A program made the translations under genes and the position numbers. This document shows positions 36,601 to 44,655 of a stretch of DNA of 64,000 bases, piece after piece. Origin of the DNA: Fibrella arboris (GTDB lineage: Bacteria; Bacteroidota; Bacteroidia; Cytophagales; Spirosomataceae); NCBI RefSeq assembly GCF_041321095.1, contig NZ_JBGGWE010000003.1, positions 124,001 through 188,000 of the forward strand, read 5' to 3'. The notes under the pieces are model-generated. The model did no database searches and had not been told where the DNA came from. It saw only the letters and a program-made list of their open reading frames with translations. Numbering within the stretch: the stretch's first letter is position 1; each line of letters opens with the position of its first letter.

Positions 36601-37039
36601 CGGACGCATTCGATTGACCCGCCAGTACATACACATCGCCAGCCACCACATTCCGACGGTTGACAACCAGGGTAGAGTCGGTGCCTTTTACCAGGTAAAC
36701 CATAAAATCATACTCGGCCCGTTCGGCTCTGATCGTCACCGGGTTAACCGTGAAGCGCCCCGCCCCTCCGTTGTAATCAATGGCTGCCCGCTGATAGCCT
36801 ATTGCCTGACCGTTGCGAAAAATGGTTACTGATAGGGCCTGCCATCCGGGTTCTTCGACCCGGCCAGAAATGGGTATTTGAGCCTCGTTCTGCCCGTTAC
36901 GGGGATAGAGCTGATAATCCTGCGGCAGTTTATCGAAAGTAGTGGCGTTGATGCGCTGCGCCCATCCTGATGCGCCAGTCAAACAAAGCAGGATGATCAG
37001 AAATAATCTACGAGCAGCTATCAGTAGCTGCCTGATCAT
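33689..37039 (-). CDS. Secreted SGNH-hydrolase/sialate O-acetylesterase-like protein with FN3 repeats and T9SS tail
   Basis: The protein has about 1116 residues from the ATG at 37039, which starts a classical signal peptide (RRLFLIILLCLTGASGWAQ); an upstream in-frame ATG at 37096 would put 19 residues before it. An esterase domain of the SGNH/SASA type has the block VLAGQSNASAYF (nucleophile Ser) and the late DGLHYSDEGY. Six fibronectin type III repeats follow, with recurring blocks such as ITVLYNNAVQVSWKPVAGAT. The end is a type IX secretion tail (SVRPNPVVDRQTTIHF, then GIYLLRF). It is probably a surface-displayed glycan deacetylase; the substrate is unknown. Confidence 0.85.
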   Translation of the reverse strand: MIRQLLIAARRLFLIILLCLTGASGWAQRINATTFDKLPQDYQLYPRNGQNEAQIPISGRVEEPGWQALSVTIFRNGQAIGYQRAAIDYNGGAGRFTVNPVTIRAERAEYDFMVYLVKGTDSTLVVNRRNVVAGDVYVLAGQSNASAYFKETRTNEFCRTFGKTSGTYGVDPYNPADTTWALANQALLTQDVGTFGFELQQLISSTYNVPVCLVNAAAHWSMMAHYATRTPNNPADLNNRYGRMLYRLQKGGLDKAVKAFIYRQGESEAYGEGVDWPGNFDVFYKNLKRDLPSLKRFYVYQIDIIEPSLAEVAPVVREAQRVLVDKYADVQVLGSIGTTGFDGLHYSDEGYIQTAQELFWLVARDFYGSTDTDNIDAPNSRRAFYTTSDRKEIILQFNDGQVLNWTDQAGNQLADFFYLNGQAGNVAAGKAIGNSIVLTLKNSSSATRLTYLPPKIDPASPDFPFRGPYMTNKRGLRALSFYGLPIGDPGSVTLAAPVLTASIVSAGSLQLTWAASMSATSYILEINDGSSGTFRPLKQLPAGTLTYLADGLSENTPYTFRIKATAGAIESAWYQVDSKTPAVPGTPVLQATATFATVVTLTWQSATDALGYVVERRLTTEATFTQLAKLPANSLRYVDSLAKDNSQYIYRLKASGRYADSPFASATAQTPALLAASQVSITVLYNNAVQVSWKPVAGATSYQVDRLRTALPVQVVGTFGSSVTAVTDTNLIAGTGYIYRVKAVGDRTASPVASASVTTPAVLDAPAIALTVLFNDRVNVSWEAVTNASAYQLERQDPGQVFRAVGTFQASTRSYTDTTVHPGTTYTFRVKAVSPYSASVFSSTTVQTPAVLPAPALSIRIVYNNALAVVWKPVPNANDYLIERSEANRSFTEIGTFKATDSLFTDTSLAPGTLYIYRITALGNRTESPVVSTSAVTPSLLTTPDLQIVDLSFDRLNLLWKPVSGAEYYLLERKLAGASAYQEPARIDGQQSGYTDTQLVPNTAYQYRLTAYGPRTQSNAAQVIVTTHVLLATPADPVLSFSVRPNPVVDRQTTIHFSQPASGTIQLVDLRGTVQVEQVVSSATQVPLSLIDSSIGIYLLRFVHTGGTLVQKLLVN

Positions 37040-37253
37040 AAACTGAAGAAGAATAGTGTAAACAGTTTTTTCATTGTTGAGTAAGTCACGAGACACAAGC
37101 CGAAAACTAATCCTGATAGATAGTACCTACGGCAATTAGCTATTGAACGATTTATGCTAAATACGCCAACAATGCGCGTGTGCCTCACACGAACAGTCAC
37201 TATTTTATTTACTGGCCTTCATCGTCACTTATAGGCAACCAATTCATCAAACG

Positions 37254-37292
37254 AAAGCGGGCGGCCCTGCGCTTAGGAGGCTCGCCCGCTTT
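37254..37292 (-). terminator. Terminator-like stem downstream of the rhodanese gene
   Basis: AAAGCGGGCG at 37254-37263 pairs exactly with 37283-37292, with a 19-base loop. On the minus strand it lies about 30 bases after the rhodanese stop and ends in a short T-rich tail. The rest of 37040-37323 shows no gene. Confidence 0.6.
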
Positions 37293-37323
37293 GTCTTGGC
37301 AACTGCGTATGTGTAGTTGGTTG

Positions 37324-37614
37324 TCAGGCCCGATACGCGAGCATACCGCCAGTGAGGTTCCGAACGTTGGTAAAGCCGTTTTCTTCCAGATATTGCTGGG
37401 CACGAGCCGACCGGGCACCAGACCGGCAGTGCACGATGACTTCTTCATCCTGCAAGCCATCGAGCTCGTCGATCCGGTAAGGCAGTTCACCTAATGGAAT
37501 AAGAGTGGCACCGATGTTGTCGGCTTCGTATTCGTTGGGTTCCCGAACGTCGATTAGATTGAGTTTTTCGCCTTTGTCGAGGCGTTCGCGAAGTTCCTGA
37601 ACGGTAATATCCAT
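37324..37614 (-). CDS. Single-domain rhodanese-like protein
   Basis: The 96-residue protein is one rhodanese domain with the active loop VHCRSGARSARAQQYL (Cys in CRSGAR) and the opening block INLIDVREPNEYEADNI. Such proteins transfer sulfane sulfur to acceptors such as cyanide or thiols. It follows the T9SS protein gene by 21 bases on the same strand. The physiological acceptor is unknown. Confidence 0.92.
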   Translation of the reverse strand: MDITVQELRERLDKGEKLNLIDVREPNEYEADNIGATLIPLGELPYRIDELDGLQDEEVIVHCRSGARSARAQQYLEENGFTNVRNLTGGMLAYRA

Positions 37615-37635
37615 ACGTAAATTTGCGGCTTGCGT

Positions 37636-39393
37636 TTAGTGTCTAATGATCAGTTTTGTGGTTCGGGGTCTAGCTTGATCGTCTATAAACCGGAGCAAAT
37701 AAAATCCGTCGGGCAAGTTACCCAAATCCGTATTGCGTTGGGTCGGCGACAGGGTCATGGTCTGAATGACTCTGCCACTCAGCTCCAGCACATCGAGTTG
37801 GACGGCCCCGGCCAATGCGCCCCCCCAATGTAGCGGGCCTGCCGTTGGGTTAGGAAACACCTGGGCGGCTACAGTCGGTTCATTGGCGGTAACAATTGCC
37901 GGGCCGTTGTTCATGACGGGCCGTAGCAGCAGCGCACCATCCTGATCGGTGACCCGATCCCAACGGGTGCCCAGATTCACAAAGAGCTTATCGCGAAAGG
38001 GACTGTTCCGGTCGAATCCAACGGGAATGGCCGGGTCTTCGAGTTGCGAGAAAGCGACATAGAATACCGTGTCAGGTACGTTCACAGGGTTGGCGAACAG
38101 GTATTCGGTGAAGCCGTTCCGCTGGGTAGCATAGGACACCGAAAAGGGTTGCTGCAAAATAGGCTGATCGGTTGGCTGCCCGTTATTGTTACCATACACG
38201 CCCAGCAGAATGATCTGCCCCCGCTGATCGCGGCGCGTTGGGGCAATATTCAGCCGTACGCCCCGCACCGCATCGGGCTGGTTGAGCGTAAACTTCACCG
38301 CCACCCGTGCCAGTCGTTGATTGACCTGCTTCACCGTTTCGGCCGTTCCGTCGTCGTAGGCGTAGTAGGTATCGAGTACGGTCACGGCCGAGAGCGTATC
38401 GTTCAGGGTCAGGTTCAGGCCGGGAACGTCGGGGCTGCTCTCGTCTTTCGTGATCAGGCTGAATGTAGTTTGCAGCACGGCACGCCCTTGTAAACCAGTA
38501 GGCTGTTTTGGCCGGAATGCCAGCGGGTTACGCGATAAGCCCAAGGCGTTGATTGGGTTCTGCAGCGTATCCTGCTGAAACAGTTGCCCAGACACCCGAT
38601 CACGAATGCTGAACCGACTGTTGATGGGAATGAACTCGGTGAACAGGTTCGTGAAATCACTTCGGACAGAGTCAGCCAGTTCGGCAGCGGGTTTGGCCAG
38701 AAACTGCCTCAACGGCATGGCGGTGTAGCGGCGTAGCAGCGGCGTAACGGGCTGGCGAATGGCCCGGTCGCGAAGAGGTCGATTGGTGGCGGTTCGGTCG
38801 CGATTCAGGTACACGTAATCGATGTGCCACGAGTCGAACATACCTGACTGCCGACCACGGCTGCGGAACCGAAACTGGAAGGCAGAATGAAAATAAACCG
38901 GGTTGTTGACCTGGATCAGTTGAAAGGCAAAGTTAGTATCGATAACGCCGCCGCCCTGCGTCCATACCTGCCGCCAAACGGCGTCGCTTCCCAGGAGTTC
39001 GAGGCTGAGTGAATCTGTCGCGTCGGGCAATTCACCGAGACCTCGGCGTTGCCAGTAGAAACTCAGGTACACGCCATTGGCAACGGTCAACCCACCCAGA
39101 TCGATCGGCAGCGAGGTCAACGTATCGGTTCCTCCCTCTGCGTTTTCATCGTTAAGCGCATACGGAAGACCACTTAACCGCAGCCCATCAAACGTAGCCA
39201 CGTTGACCGACGGCTGATTAATGGTCAGCGTATTGTTGATGTACACGTTGCTTCCCGCTACCCAGCGGGTTGGCGAGGCGGTTTGCTGTGCTGTTGAGAA
39301 ATCGTCGAAGAAAGGCAGCTTCAGCGATTGCCCCACCGCTTTCTGCCCGACCAGCAAGCCAACAAGAAGAACGAATAACTTACTGATTTTCAT
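37636..39393 (-). CDS. T9SS type A sorting-domain secreted protein
   Basis: The 585-residue protein starts with a signal peptide (KISKLFVLLVGLLVGQKAVGQ) and ends with a type IX secretion tail (VFPNPTAGPLHWGG, then PDGFYLLRFI). The middle has no recognised catalytic domain; the N-terminal part (FFDDFSTAQQTASPTRWVAG) resembles lectin-like or jelly-roll domains. The start at 39393 overlaps the 3' end of the PASTA gene by 14 bases; a second ATG at 39399 is possible. It is likely a cell-surface or secreted structural protein. Confidence 0.85.
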   Translation of the reverse strand: MKISKLFVLLVGLLVGQKAVGQSLKLPFFDDFSTAQQTASPTRWVAGSNVYINNTLTINQPSVNVATFDGLRLSGLPYALNDENAEGGTDTLTSLPIDLGGLTVANGVYLSFYWQRRGLGELPDATDSLSLELLGSDAVWRQVWTQGGGVIDTNFAFQLIQVNNPVYFHSAFQFRFRSRGRQSGMFDSWHIDYVYLNRDRTATNRPLRDRAIRQPVTPLLRRYTAMPLRQFLAKPAAELADSVRSDFTNLFTEFIPINSRFSIRDRVSGQLFQQDTLQNPINALGLSRNPLAFRPKQPTGLQGRAVLQTTFSLITKDESSPDVPGLNLTLNDTLSAVTVLDTYYAYDDGTAETVKQVNQRLARVAVKFTLNQPDAVRGVRLNIAPTRRDQRGQIILLGVYGNNNGQPTDQPILQQPFSVSYATQRNGFTEYLFANPVNVPDTVFYVAFSQLEDPAIPVGFDRNSPFRDKLFVNLGTRWDRVTDQDGALLLRPVMNNGPAIVTANEPTVAAQVFPNPTAGPLHWGGALAGAVQLDVLELSGRVIQTMTLSPTQRNTDLGNLPDGFYLLRFIDDQARPRTTKLIIRH

Positions 39394-40162
39394 CAACATC
39401 ACTTGAAACCGGGCCCACGACCCACACGTCGACGGTCTGCCCCACACGGATACGTTCACCTGCTTTGGGCTTTTGTTTAATAACCGTACCAACTTCCTGT
39501 TCGGGATCGTCGACCGGCACGCGCACTCCTACCCGCAAACCTGACCCCTGAATCACGGTCACGGCTTCGTCGAACGGTTGACCAACTACGTCGGGGGCCG
39601 GAAAGAATACATTTCCTTCGCCATCGCCGACAACCAGATCAACTTTCGTGCCTTTGGCAATGGGCGATCCGGCTTTAATTTCCTGGCCATTGGCATACTG
39701 CCGCAAGACCTTGTTCTTACCCAGGTCTGGTTCATAGGTCAAATCACCCATAACGAGGCCCATTGATCCCAGCAGCAACTCGGCCGAACGCGACGTCAGA
39801 TCAACCAGGTTGGGCATAACTACCGTTGGGGCCGTCCGCTTAATGATGGTAAGGTATATTTTACGGCCTTCTTTCACATTGGAACCCGGCGTTGGGTACT
39901 GGGCAAAAACGGTCAGTGGAACGCCACCAGCCACAAAGGTGCAGTCACTGACCTCGTAGCGCAGATCACGGTCTTCCAAGTAGTTTTCCAGCTCATCCAG
40001 GCTCATGTGCTTCAGATCGGGCACCGTAATGGTCTGACCATGATTGGTCGAGAAGGGCAGGTACACAAAAAAGAAGGTCAATACCAGCACCACGGTGAAG
40101 GCAATCACCAGGCCAATATGAATGTAGAGATCGGATCGGGAACGGGTACTCAGTTTCGTCAT
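39380..40162 (-). CDS. Membrane-anchored PASTA-repeat protein
   Basis: The 260-residue protein has a short cytoplasmic N-terminus, one membrane helix at about residues 14-36 (IGLVIAFTVVLVLTFFFVYL) and three PASTA repeats (TITVPDLKHMSLDELENYLE; VVMPNLVDLTSRSAELLLGS; PAPDVVGQPFDEAVTVIQGS). PASTA domains bind cell-wall fragments or act as spacers. No kinase or transpeptidase domain is attached. Its stop lies inside the start of the T9SS gene, and hairpin B sits 17 bases upstream of its ATG. Confidence 0.9.
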   Translation of the reverse strand: MTKLSTRSRSDLYIHIGLVIAFTVVLVLTFFFVYLPFSTNHGQTITVPDLKHMSLDELENYLEDRDLRYEVSDCTFVAGGVPLTVFAQYPTPGSNVKEGRKIYLTIIKRTAPTVVMPNLVDLTSRSAELLLGSMGLVMGDLTYEPDLGKNKVLRQYANGQEIKAGSPIAKGTKVDLVVGDGEGNVFFPAPDVVGQPFDEAVTVIQGSGLRVGVRVPVDDPEQEVGTVIKQKPKAGERIRVGQTVDVWVVGPVSSDVDENQ

Positions 40163-40179
40163 GCGGTAAAATTAAAACG

Positions 40180-40279
40180 AGTTTACTGTTTTCTGTCTTC
40201 TGTTTTCAGTTGCATTGCTTAGGCACGAATCGTAATGTTAGCAGCGAAACTGAAAACAGAAGACAGAAAACAGTAAACT
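40180..40279. repeat. Heptad-arm hairpin B (32-bp perfect arms, 41-nt core)
   Basis: Bases 40180-40211 and 40248-40279 are exact reverse complements. On the minus strand the ribE stop TAG runs straight into GTTTACT, GTTTTCT, GTCTTCT and GTTTTCA, with the G of TAG being the first base of the first unit. The core 40210-40250 is 41 nt long and aligns without gaps to the core of hairpin C, sharing TTGC, TGCT, AGGCACGAAT and TTAGC. It ends 17 bases before the PASTA ATG. Confidence 0.95.
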
Positions 40280-40868
40280 ATCTGTAAGCTGCCAGCATCT
40301 TTTTGATGTATTTTCCCACTACGTCGAACTCCAGATTAACGACGTCGCCGGGTTTCAAATTGCGGAAGGTCGTGTGTTCGTATGTATATGGAATGATCGC
40401 GACACGAAAACCGTCGTTGTGCGAATCGAACACGGTCAAACTAACGCCATTAATGCAGATCGAGCCTTTTTCGACGGTGATATTGCCAACTGCCGGATCA
40501 TACTGAAAATCATAAAGCCAGCTCCCATTCAGGTCCTGTACATTCACGCACCTACCCGTCTGGTCAACGTGTCCCTGCACAATATGCCCGTCGAAACGGC
40601 CGGTTGCCGGCATACACCGTTCCAGATTCACGGAGTCCCCTACGGAAAGGTGGCCCAGATTGGTCTTTTTCAGGGTTTCGTCCACCGCCGTGACGCTGTA
40701 GGTATCGCCCGAAAGGCCAACTACCGTCAGGCAAACACCGTTATGGCTGACACTCTGATCAATTTTCAGTTCGTTGGTGAGCGATGAATCAATATGAAAG
40801 GTCAGGTTAGTGCCTTCTGCGTCGATGGCGGTAACCCGGCCGGTTGTTTCTACAATACCCGTAAACAT
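40278..40868 (-). CDS. ribE: Riboflavin synthase alpha chain
   Basis: The 196-residue enzyme converts two 6,7-dimethyl-8-ribityllumazine molecules into riboflavin. It has the double lumazine-binding repeat: MFTGIVETTGRVTAI with SVSHNGVCLTVV, and HIVQGHVDQTGR with GSICINGVSLTV. The ATG at 40868 begins at the universally conserved MFTGIVE, so an upstream ATG at 40910 is rejected. No FMN riboswitch was recognised. Its stop codon overlaps the end of hairpin B by two bases. Confidence 0.95.
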   Translation of the reverse strand: MFTGIVETTGRVTAIDAEGTNLTFHIDSSLTNELKIDQSVSHNGVCLTVVGLSGDTYSVTAVDETLKKTNLGHLSVGDSVNLERCMPATGRFDGHIVQGHVDQTGRCVNVQDLNGSWLYDFQYDPAVGNITVEKGSICINGVSLTVFDSHNDGFRVAIIPYTYEHTTFRNLKPGDVVNLEFDVVGKYIKKMLAAYR

Positions 40869-40949
40869 GGGACGATGAATAAGTAAGCGTGATAGACAAT
40901 TGGGCAACAAGACTGCCTAGGGATTGATTCGACAGCGTACCAGATCACT

Positions 40950-42056
40950 TCATCGAAACTCGTTCACCGCCGTAATGACCCGACGAACCTCCTCGTCCGT
41001 CAAGGTCGGGTTCAGCGGCAGGCTAACCACTTCACGATGCAGTTGATCCGCAATCGGAAAGGAATCGGCGGCCCACTGACCGGCATAAGCAACCTGCCGA
41101 TGTGGCGGCACCGGGTAATGGACATCCGTACCGATGCCCTGCTGGCGTAGGTATTCACGCAACGCATCACGCTGCGGATGACGAACCACAAACAGGTGCC
41201 AGGCATCCTGATCGATGGCGTCTGCTGGCGGTAGAATCAGATCAGGCTGTGTCAGTTCAGCAACGTACCTGCGCGCAATTTGCCGACGACGAGCATTCTC
41301 TTGGTCCAGAAAGGGCAGTTTTTCGGTTAGAATGGCCGCCTGTAGTTCGTCGAGGCGGCTGTTGTGGCCAGGTACGTTGTTGTGGTATTTCTGCGCCGAC
41401 CCGTAGTTCCGCCACATGCGGAGTTGCGCAGCCAGGTCGGCGTCGTTGGTTGTGATAGCCCCGGCATCGCCCAAGGCACCCAGATTTTTGGTTGGGTAAA
41501 AACTAAAGCCCGCCGCATGGCCCCAGGCTCCCGCCTGCCGGCCCAGATACGTTGCGCCATGTGCCTGGGCGGCGTCTTCAAGGACACGGAGGCCATGTGT
41601 TTCGGCAAAAACCATCAACGGTTCCATTTCGGTAACCCGTCCATACAGATGCACCGGTAAAATCGCCCGCGTGTTGGGTGTTAGCGCTTCTAGTAGCTGG
41701 TTTGAATCGAGCGTATACGTGCGTGGGTCAGGCTCAACCAGTACCGGTGTTAGTCCAGCCTGCGTAATGGCCAGCACCGACGCGATGTAGGCGTTCGAGG
41801 GGACAATTACTTCACTCCCGGTCGGCAACGCCCAGGCTTTTAGTACCAGCGTCAGCGCTTCGAGCCCATTGGCCACGCCGATGCAATGGTCAACGCCAAC
41901 ATACCTGGCAAACGCCGTTTCAAACGCAACCACTGTCGGCCCCAGCACATACCAGCCCGACACCAGTACACGCTCCAGCGCCGCCCGGATACGTACCTGA
42001 TGCGGTGCATTTATTCGGCCCAGGTCTAAGAAGGGAATAATAGAGGCTGATGGCAC
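40950..42056 (-). CDS. DegT/DnrJ/EryC1 aminotransferase (FdtB/QdtB-like)
   Basis: This 368-residue PLP enzyme begins near IIPFLDLGRINAPHQ, as 3-amino-3,6-dideoxyhexose transaminases do. The PLP lysine is in GFSFYPTKNLGALGDAG and the ring aspartate is in LRVLEDAAQAHGA. The GTG at 42056 is taken as start. The frame extends to an ATG at 42164, but those 36 residues are a translation of an inverted repeat and carry no homology. It probably makes an amino sugar for a surface glycan, away from the main cluster. The start is uncertain. Confidence 0.82.
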   Translation of the reverse strand: MPSASIIPFLDLGRINAPHQVRIRAALERVLVSGWYVLGPTVVAFETAFARYVGVDHCIGVANGLEALTLVLKAWALPTGSEVIVPSNAYIASVLAITQAGLTPVLVEPDPRTYTLDSNQLLEALTPNTRAILPVHLYGRVTEMEPLMVFAETHGLRVLEDAAQAHGATYLGRQAGAWGHAAGFSFYPTKNLGALGDAGAITTNDADLAAQLRMWRNYGSAQKYHNNVPGHNSRLDELQAAILTEKLPFLDQENARRRQIARRYVAELTQPDLILPPADAIDQDAWHLFVVRHPQRDALREYLRQQGIGTDVHYPVPPHRQVAYAGQWAADSFPIADQLHREVVSLPLNPTLTDEEVRRVITAVNEFR

Positions 42057-42217
42057 GCAGATTGAACGGATGAAACGGATGTACGCAGATTTTTCGATGT
42101 AAGCTGACCGAAAAGCGATACTGACACTGGCCGCTTCGTCCAACCACAGGGCAAAAATCTGCATTTAATCCATACATCCGCGCAAATCCGCTTAATCCGT
42201 CCAATCCGCGTACCATC
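42049..42217. repeat. Imperfect 42-bp inverted repeat over the aminotransferase start
   Basis: Bases 42049-42090 and 42176-42217 align as inverted repeats with 34 of 42 matches. The right arm is a string of 8-10-base units each containing ATCC (ATCC starts at 42168, 42176, 42186, 42195, 42204). An extra unit on that side extends it to about 42151. The left arm covers the proposed GTG start codon of the FdtB-like gene, so the RNA stem could hide it. Confidence 0.85.
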
Positions 42218-42233
42218 AGTCCTGCCCCGATTG

Positions 42234-42241
42234 TAGCTTTG
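42234..42241 (+). promoter_or_regulatory. TAnnTTTG box upstream of the DUF1684 gene
   Basis: TAGCTTTG ends 21 bases before the ATG at 42263 and lies just outside the inverted repeat. The same box precedes the GNAT gene at 57477. Confidence 0.5.
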
Positions 42242-42262
42242 CCAGCTCATTCCCGACCTCGT

Positions 42263-42904
42263 ATGACCGCTATTCTGAAAAAACCCATCGTCTGGTTGAT
42301 CGTTCTTCCACTGCTTGCCGGTGGCATCTGGTTGCTAACGCTTCCCGATCAGGCAAGTACCAATGCTGTTCAGGTCGATCCGGCAATCTATCGGGTTGAG
42401 CTTCAAGCGGCACGGTCGAAGAAAGACAACTACATGAAGACCAGTGCCGACTCGCCAATTCCCGACAAAACAACGTTCAACGGCTTGTCCTACTTCGACG
42501 CTGACCCCAGCTTTCGGGTGATGGCCAAACTGGAACCGTTCCCGGAGGGGCAAACGGAAAAACTGGTTATCAGAATGACCGATGGGTCTGAAGAAATTTA
42601 TGAGAAATATGCCCATGCCACATTCACCCTGACTGGTAAAGCCTGCCGTTTGCTGGTGCTGAAATACCAGGGCTCGCTCAGTGTGCTGTTTCAGGATGCC
42701 ACGTCGGGCCAGGAAACGTATGGCGGCGGGCGCTACATCGACATTGACCTTAATGCGGTAACAAATAGCCAGGTCGTGATCGATTTCAATGAGGCGTATA
42801 ACCCCTACTGCGCCTACAATCCTACCTACGCCTGCCCGCTCCCACCACCCGAAAACAAGATTCCCGTAGCAGTAAAAGCCGGGGAACGGTATGTGGAGAA
42901 ATAA
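42263..42904 (+). CDS. DUF1684 domain protein
   Basis: The 213-residue protein has an N-terminal membrane anchor or signal (KPIVWLIVLPLLAGGIWLL). The C-terminal DUF1684 signature is DFNEAYNPYCAYNPTYACPLPPPENKIPV. The family is widespread and its function is unknown. The ATG at 42263 follows the TAGCTTTG box; an upstream TTG at 42239 lies inside that box and is rejected. Its stop TAA is followed at the very next base by the heptad array of hairpin D. Confidence 0.88.
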   Translation: MTAILKKPIVWLIVLPLLAGGIWLLTLPDQASTNAVQVDPAIYRVELQAARSKKDNYMKTSADSPIPDKTTFNGLSYFDADPSFRVMAKLEPFPEGQTEKLVIRMTDGSEEIYEKYAHATFTLTGKACRLLVLKYQGSLSVLFQDATSGQETYGGGRYIDIDLNAVTNSQVVIDFNEAYNPYCAYNPTYACPLPPPENKIPVAVKAGERYVEK

Positions 42905-43036
42905 GTTTCAGGTTTCAAGTTTCAGGTTTCAAGTTTCAAGTTTCAAGTTTCAAGTTTCAAGTGCGCTGCTGATCCAATCAGATGGTAGATCAGCAGCGCA
43001 CTTGAAACCTGAAACCTGAAACTTGAAACCTAAAAC
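42905..43036. repeat. Heptad-arm hairpin D (GTTTCAA arrays, 41-nt core)
   Basis: Eight 7-base units (GTTTCAG or GTTTCAA) run from 42905 to 42960, starting at the base after the DUF1684 stop. A 41-nt core at 42961-43001 begins GTGCGCTGCTGA, matching 11 of 12 bases of hairpin C's core start. Five inverted units (TTGAAAC, CTGAAAC, CTAAAAC) follow to 43036. The innermost 20 bases on each side (42954-42973 and 42989-43008) are exact complements. The arms differ in unit number (8 against 5). It lies between convergent genes. Confidence 0.95.
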
Positions 43037-43043
43037 ATAACAC

Positions 43044-44459
43044 TCATTTCCCCTTCACCAGCACCGTATACCCCCAGGGGGCCATGGCGAACCGGTCTTT
43101 TCCGGTCAGCACATTTTGCGTCGGCTTGAACAGATTTTGGTACGTACCTGCCTGATTTTTCGATTGAAGTGCCACAATGGTTTGCTTATCGCTCATGTTG
43201 GCGATCACCACTACCCGATCGCCTGCTTTTTCGCGGGAAAACGAAATGACCTGATCGGGCTTATCATTGACAATTCGGACCATTTCGCCACCTTCGGCCC
43301 CGTTCCAGAGGGCGTGATTTTGGTGTTTCAGCGCGAACAGTTTTTTGTACAGATCGAAGAAGGGGTGCTTCTTCCACTCGATGATGTCTTTCTCAAAAAA
43401 TTTTAACTGCTTCGGATTACCCGCTTCCTGCCCACTATAGACCAGCGGCATACCGTTGACCGTTCCCGTCAGCACCATGCAGGCTTCCAGTCCTTTACCA
43501 AATTGGGTAAACGGCGTGCCCGTCCACGAATTTTTGTCGTGGTTGTCGGTAAACAGCATCCGGTAACCATCCGGCGGGAACGTGCTAACGTCGTGCGCCA
43601 TGTATTCAACCAGCCCGCCAATGCCTTTTTTGTCCATCGTCGCGTTATGCATCTGGTCGTAGAGACTCCACGAATACGTCATGTCGAAGGCCCGCTTGTG
43701 CAGGTCGCGCGACTCCCATTCGGCCAGCATAAACACGGGTTTGATCGCGTCCAGCTCCTTGCGGGCATTTTCCCAGAAATCGACCGGAATAAACCCGGCC
43801 ACGTCGCAGCGGTAGCCATCGATATCCGTTTCACGTACCCAATACGTCAGGGCGTTGGTCATGTATTGCCGAATGCTGGGTTGGTTGTAATCGAAGTCGA
43901 TGATGTCTTCCCAGTCATACCAGGGTGTCGGTTGAAAATGACCATCGGCCGTTTTGGTGTACCAGTCCGGGTGCTCGGTCGTCAGCGCGTTGTCCCAGGC
44001 CGAATGGTTGGCCACCCAGTCGAGAATGACGTGCATGCCCAGGCTGTGCATTTGGGCCACCAGCGCCTTAAAATCGGCCATTGTGCCTAGTTCCGGATTC
44101 ACGCCGTAATAATCTTTAACCGAATAGGGACTACCCAGGGTGCCCTTGCGATGCTTCACACCGATCGGATGGATCGGCATTAACCAGATGATATCAACGC
44201 CCATATCTTTCAACCGGGGCAAGTGGGCAGCAAACGCCTTGAACGTTCCTTCGGGTGTATATTGACGCAGATTGACCTGGTAGATCGTCGCGTTTTTGCT
44301 CCAGTCGGGGTGCTTTAGTTCCACATACGGATGCGGCTGATAGGCCGAAGCATCCGCGGTGTTGGTAGACTGCTCGGCTTTTTTCGCTGATTTATCGCAG
44401 CCGGTAATGGTCAGTACCAGCAGGCAGCAGGCAATACTCAGGCGGTCAAGGCGTGTCAT
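43044..44459 (-). CDS. Alpha-amylase family (GH13) lipoprotein
   Basis: The 471-residue protein has a lipoprotein signal with lipobox LTITGC, so it is probably anchored to a membrane facing the periplasm or cell surface. The GH13 barrel shows all catalytic blocks: DWVANHS, DGYRCDVAGF (nucleophile Asp), FMLAEWES (acid/base Glu) and FTDNHDKNS. It would hydrolyse or transfer alpha-glucans. The ATG at 44459 is favoured because it gives a normal-length signal; 44474 is an alternative. It is convergent with DUF1684. Confidence 0.92.
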   Translation of the reverse strand: MTRLDRLSIACCLLVLTITGCDKSAKKAEQSTNTADASAYQPHPYVELKHPDWSKNATIYQVNLRQYTPEGTFKAFAAHLPRLKDMGVDIIWLMPIHPIGVKHRKGTLGSPYSVKDYYGVNPELGTMADFKALVAQMHSLGMHVILDWVANHSAWDNALTTEHPDWYTKTADGHFQPTPWYDWEDIIDFDYNQPSIRQYMTNALTYWVRETDIDGYRCDVAGFIPVDFWENARKELDAIKPVFMLAEWESRDLHKRAFDMTYSWSLYDQMHNATMDKKGIGGLVEYMAHDVSTFPPDGYRMLFTDNHDKNSWTGTPFTQFGKGLEACMVLTGTVNGMPLVYSGQEAGNPKQLKFFEKDIIEWKKHPFFDLYKKLFALKHQNHALWNGAEGGEMVRIVNDKPDQVISFSREKAGDRVVVIANMSDKQTIVALQSKNQAGTYQNLFKPTQNVLTGKDRFAMAPWGYTVLVKGK

Positions 44460-44632
44460 ATCACAGGAGGTCAAGGCAGTTGCTATCTGTCAAAAATAAC
44501 GGCTTTTCTGACTGCTGGTATACGCTTTTTCGCTACACTATGCCTGGTAACGTACCTGCAACTGCGCGTGTTATCCATCACTACCTCCTGATTTCCTTTA
44601 GCCTGATTCACACCAAACCGTGTAAGCTTGCT

Positions 44633-44640
44633 TATTTTTG
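44633..44640 (+). promoter_or_regulatory. TAnnTTTG box upstream of pheT
   Basis: TATTTTTG lies 51 bases before the pheT ATG. A transcript starting just after it would contain the terminator-like hairpin at 44656-44682 in its leader. No clear -33 TTG is present. Confidence 0.4.
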
Positions 44641-44655
44641 TCCCTGATTGGTTTC

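Noticed and set aside
33689..37039. FN3 repeat region as a DNA-level tandem repeat
   Set aside because: The repeats are clear in the protein but strongly diverged in DNA, so recent tandem expansion is not supported.
42051..42066. TGGCACG-N4-TTGA as a sigma-54 promoter
   Set aside because: The -12 element lacks the C of TTGC, the site lies inside the inverted repeat, and the next plus-strand gene is about 200 bases away.
42057..42164. 36-residue N-terminal extension of the FdtB-like aminotransferase
   Set aside because: It is encoded by the inverted repeat and its loop and has no resemblance to the family, whose members begin at IPFLDL.
42905..43036. Regular GTTTCAA units as a CRISPR-like array
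   Set aside because: The units are 7 bases with no spacers, the array is inverted around a core, and no cas gene is present.
44453..44647. 64-codon open frame ending just before the pheT leader hairpin, as a leader peptide
   Set aside because: It has only a few scattered Phe codons, no cluster before the stop, and would start upstream of the proposed promoter box.
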